This document shows, piece after piece, positions 6,017-7,856 of a stretch of DNA of 7,856 nucleotides; the stretch's first letter is position 1; every line of letters begins with the position of its first letter. The stretch covers positions 1 to 7,856 of the forward strand of contig JAQXKW010000009.1 in NCBI GenBank assembly GCA_029010655.1. The letters run 5' to 3'. This stretch comes from Clostridia bacterium (lineage in GTDB: Bacteria; Bacillota; Clostridia; Oscillospirales; CAG-272). The position numbers and the translations under genes were made by a program. The notes under the pieces were generated by a model. That model worked only from the letters and a program-made list of their open reading frames with translations. It was not told the origin of the DNA and ran no database searches.

Positions 6017-6997
6017 ATGAGAAATTCGTCTATTAACAAATACTTATCAAAAAAGCCCTGCGTTATCTGCTCCGCAGACACACATATAGAGGTTATGAAC
6101 GAAGCGGCGGCGCTTACGGGAAAATTTTATCCCGGCGAGCTGCTTTCCGAATACATGGCGCCCTTGGACGTGCTGAAATTTGAAGCCTCCGTCAGGAGTG
6201 TTTTTCCCCTGCCTCCCCTTATTATGCCCGTAAACAAGCTGTATGCGGAGGGGTATGCCGCCGTATATTTTGAGGAAATTCTGGGTAGATTTTTTGCGGT
6301 AGCGGCTTTTTATAAGAATCTTCAGGAGTGCGAAAAGGACACCTCCGCCGACGATTCAAGCGCCGCCTCCCTGTCTCCCTTTATCGGCAGGCTTATTGAG
6401 GACTTAGTGAATATTCCCGACAAAAGCTACGCTTACAGGGAGGATATAGGCATGTTCCGTGCCACGGATATTGCGGAGCGTGCAGTCCGCGATATTTCCG
6501 AAAGCAGCCGCTTTTTCGACTGCGACGTTACCTTCGAGAACGCTCCCGACCCCGGCGGAGAGGCTGTTTTCACAGGGATTGGTCTGCACAGCTTTCTGAA
6601 AGCGATTGCCCTTATTATGTACGCCGTAAACGACCTTTCCGCCGACAGAAAGGTTACGGTTTCCGTAACCTTTGCGGGTAAGGTGCCGCAGGTGACCTTC
6701 AAAACCGTCACAAAGCGCACAAAAGCGCCGGCAAGAACGGCTGACTCCCTTGCGGAAGCGGTGCCGTCCGTGGGTGCGGCGCTCACTCTGTGCGATTATA
6801 TTGCCGGGTGCTCCGGCTTTAAGCTGTCTGTTCTATGCAGGGCTTCCGGCGAGGTATCCCTGTCCCTTTACAAAAACTACACCGAGCCGCCCGAAACGGA
6901 GCTGAAATGCCCCGACATGCTTGAGGGTTACAACGACGGTATTAAATCGGCGGTAGATGTTTTTGAATACTGCACGAAATCAGGTGCAAAGCAGTAG
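6017..6997 (+). CDS. Unknown cytoplasmic protein resembling a degenerate PAS / histidine-kinase ATPase
   Basis: The 326-residue product has no signal peptide or membrane segment. I do not recognise a named family. The N-terminal ~100 residues (PCVICSADTHIEVMNEAAALTG, then GELLSEYM, and strands YAAVYFEEILGRFFAVAAFY) have the rhythm of a PAS sensor domain. The middle (150-170) carries a DIAERAVRDISESSRFFDCDVTF stretch. Residues 190-286 (LHSFLKAIALIMYAVNDLSADRKVTVSVTF, then GAALTLCDYIAGCSGFKLSVLCRASGEVSLSLYK) resemble the N-box helix and later strands of a GHKL ATPase. In place of the HNALKH-type N box and the glycine boxes there is AVNDLSA and SVGAAL, and no phospho-accepting His motif is seen, so catalysis is unlikely. 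A GGAAGG site (6001-6006) lies 10 nt before the ATG, inside the end of the preceding gene. It is the last gene of the operon and its final 18 bases overlap the end of the convergent gene. Confidence 0.75.
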   Translation: MRNSSINKYLSKKPCVICSADTHIEVMNEAAALTGKFYPGELLSEYMAPLDVLKFEASVRSVFPLPPLIMPVNKLYAEGYAAVYFEEILGRFFAVAAFYKNLQECEKDTSADDSSAASLSPFIGRLIEDLVNIPDKSYAYREDIGMFRATDIAERAVRDISESSRFFDCDVTFENAPDPGGEAVFTGIGLHSFLKAIALIMYAVNDLSADRKVTVSVTFAGKVPQVTFKTVTKRTKAPARTADSLAEAVPSVGAALTLCDYIAGCSGFKLSVLCRASGEVSLSLYKNYTEPPETELKCPDMLEGYNDGIKSAVDVFEYCTKSGAKQ

Positions 6998-7327
6998 TAT
7001 CAGCAAAAGCAGGGTGTCGCTTCCTACTCTGTCCTTTTCTCCCGCAAGGATGATTATAAGGGCAATGATAAGTAATTCTTCTTTGTCTATGTTTTTAAGA
7101 AAGCTCAGAGGGTCTAAGCATTTGGGCGCTTTTTCCCCGCATTTTTCCTCGGGGGGCGTTTCCCTGCATTCGTTTTTCTCGGGCTTTTTGCAGGGGGAGG
7201 TGCAGTTTTCATTCGGAAAACCGTCATCGCATTCCCTCTCCCCTGTTCTGAAACGGTTGCCGCCGTATCCGGGCGGCGGCGTCATGCCGTCCTGACGCTC
7301 CCTTATTACCTTAGCTTTTGAGTACAC
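6980..7327 (-). CDS. Small Cys-rich protein with hydrophobic C-terminal region, unknown function
   Basis: The 115-residue product starts at a GTG (7327) in TGAGTG, immediately after the upstream stop, with a strong AAAGGAGG site (7343-7336) 8 nt before it. The ATG at 7285 (residue 15) has a weaker, distant GGGAG. Residues 1-70 are polar, rich in Pro, Glu and Lys, with a PPPGYGGNRF motif and six cysteines (33, 42, 46, 54, 63, 70). Residues about 74-98 (LSFLKNIDKEELLIIALIIILAG) and 104-113 (DTLLLLILLL) are two short hydrophobic stretches split by EKDRVGS, ending CT. This could be a hairpin membrane anchor or an amphipathic assembly segment. Similar short LLIIALIIILxxE tails occur in uncharacterised clostridial proteins, some linked to sporulation (recall only). 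It is co-transcribed with 7328-7750, and its stop overlaps the convergent gene. Confidence 0.75.
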   Translation of the reverse strand: MYSKAKVIRERQDGMTPPPGYGGNRFRTGERECDDGFPNENCTSPCKKPEKNECRETPPEEKCGEKAPKCLDPLSFLKNIDKEELLIIALIIILAGEKDRVGSDTLLLLILLLCT

Positions 7328-7750
7328 TCAGCTGTCCTCCTTTCCGGAATTTCCCATAACGCCCAGAAGTCCGCTGAGGCTCTCCAGTCCCAGCATGCTT
7401 TCAACCACACTCCGGCGTTTCGGGCTGAGATAAGGCTTTAATGCCTTCAGCAGAGCTTTTCTCTGCTCGTTGCCGTTTTGTACACCGCCTTTTCTTCCGT
7501 CGTTTTTCTGCGGCTGACCCAGCCCCATTCCCGACAGGGCGGAAATTATGGCAGGCAGCTTCTGCGCAAAATCCGGCGGCAGATTTAATCCTCCGAAAGG
7601 GGCGTCCGCAGTCTTCGGCGCATTTTCTCCCTCCGCCTCTTTTCCCGAAAAAGCCCCGCTTTGCCGAAGGGTTTCCATAATGCCTTCCACCTGGGGACTT
7701 TTCATAATTTCCAACAGCTCCGACGGCAGAATATCTTCTTTATCCTGCAT
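7328..7750 (-). CDS. Small hypothetical protein with two helical ends and a Gly/Pro-rich linker
   Basis: The 140-residue soluble protein starts at an ATG with AAAGGGG 8 nt upstream. No known family is recognised. Residues 7-33 (ILPSELLEIMKSPQVEGIMETLRQSGAF) form a predicted amphipathic helical region. Residues 35-95 are low-complexity and Gly/Asn/Lys-rich, interrupted by a short helix FAQKLPAIISALSGM (61-75). Residues 96-133 (EQRKALLKALKPYLSPKRRSVVESMLG and following) are the most conserved-looking part, a basic helix with a PYLSPKRR turn followed by a Leu/Gly-rich helix. There is no signal peptide, Cys or enzyme motif. It lies 17 nt downstream of the partial gene at the window edge and its TGA touches the GTG of the next gene, so the three form one operon. 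A structural or scaffold-like role is a guess. Confidence 0.8.
   Translation of the reverse strand: MQDKEDILPSELLEIMKSPQVEGIMETLRQSGAFSGKEAEGENAPKTADAPFGGLNLPPDFAQKLPAIISALSGMGLGQPQKNDGRKGGVQNGNEQRKALLKALKPYLSPKRRSVVESMLGLESLSGLLGVMGNSGKEDS
7336..7343 (-). promoter_or_regulatory. Strong Shine-Dalgarno deciding a GTG start
   Basis: AAAGGAGG on the minus strand lies within the last codons of the upstream gene, 8 nt before the GTG at 7327. Together with the TGAGTG stop/start junction it supports translational coupling of the two small genes and the unusual GTG start. Confidence 0.85.
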
Positions 7751-7767
7751 GGTATTATCCCCTTTCC

Positions 7768-7856
7768 TTACTTGTTTTTACTGTTTTTCAGGATTTGTGC
7801 CGCTCTGTCAATGTCGCTTTCGTCCATCTCCCGCAGTACGGCGCGGAGCCTGTCAA
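7768..7856 (-). CDS. C-terminal end of an unidentified gene, partial at window edge
   Basis: On the minus strand one frame is open from the right edge to TAA (7770-7768) and reads DRLRAVLREMDESDIDRAA followed by QILKNSKNK. The other two frames give stops or no sensible product. The peptide is a charged amphipathic helix with a Lys/Asn-rich end. It sits 17 nt upstream of the gene starting at 7750, on the same strand and in the same helical, charged style, so it is most likely the first visible member of that operon. The family cannot be named from 29 residues. Confidence 0.6.
   Translation of the reverse strand, partial: DRLRAVLREMDESDIDRAAQILKNSKNK

Noticed and set aside
6433..6786. Minus-strand frame opposite the sensor-like gene
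   Set aside because: No start signal, no domain, and fully inside a well-placed operon gene.
6957..7295. Plus-strand frame opposite the Cys-rich small gene
   Set aside because: No ribosome site; the minus-strand gene has a strong AAAGGAGG and is coupled to its neighbour.

Overview
The window looks like chromosome from a low-to-mid GC Gram-positive bacterium, most likely a gut-type clostridium (Clostridia, perhaps Oscillospirales). The evidence is an HPr kinase/phosphorylase with Bacillota-type motifs, a YugP-type membrane metallopeptidase, strong GGAGG-like Shine-Dalgarno sites, a lipobox lipoprotein related to PrsA foldases, and a near-consensus sigma-A promoter. Genus-level placement is a guess. 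No rRNA, tRNA, CRISPR array, transposase or phage gene is visible.

Layout. (1) 1-292 (+) is the C-terminal tail of an AAA/DUF4143-type ATP-binding protein cut by the window edge. A 19-bp perfect hairpin (331-373) separates it from the convergent yugP-like gene at 380-1069 (-). (2) A divergent intergenic region (1070-1219) carries a TTGACT-17-TATACT promoter for pyruvate kinase (pyk, 1220-2638, +). (3) A 14-bp hairpin (2647-2678) lies between pyk and the convergent HPr kinase/phosphorylase gene (hprK, 2693-3631, -). (4) Between hprK and the next, divergent operon lie two tandem 153-bp repeat units (3634-3939), each able to fold into several hairpins. They overlap the hprK ribosome binding site and abut the start region of the divergent operon. 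(5) A tight three-gene plus-strand operon follows (4011-6997): a parvulin-like lipoprotein foldase without the usual active-site histidines, a single-pass membrane protein with a region resembling the DUF4015/putative glycosyl-hydrolase fold, and a cytoplasmic protein that resembles a degenerate PAS-plus-histidine-kinase-ATPase arrangement. (6) A minus-strand operon of small unknown genes (7768-7854 partial, 7328-7750, 6980-7327) runs into it tail to tail with an 18-bp overlap.

How the genes fit together. pyk and hprK belong to the same physiological circuit: HprK responds to glycolytic intermediates and phosphorylates HPr, while pyruvate kinase consumes PEP, the phosphate donor of the sugar phosphotransferase system. 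They are convergent and so not co-transcribed. The three-gene operon suggests an envelope module (lipoprotein foldase, membrane-anchored extracytoplasmic protein, cytoplasmic sensor-like protein), but its role is unknown. The least explained parts are the structured tandem repeat and the two unknown operons at the right end.
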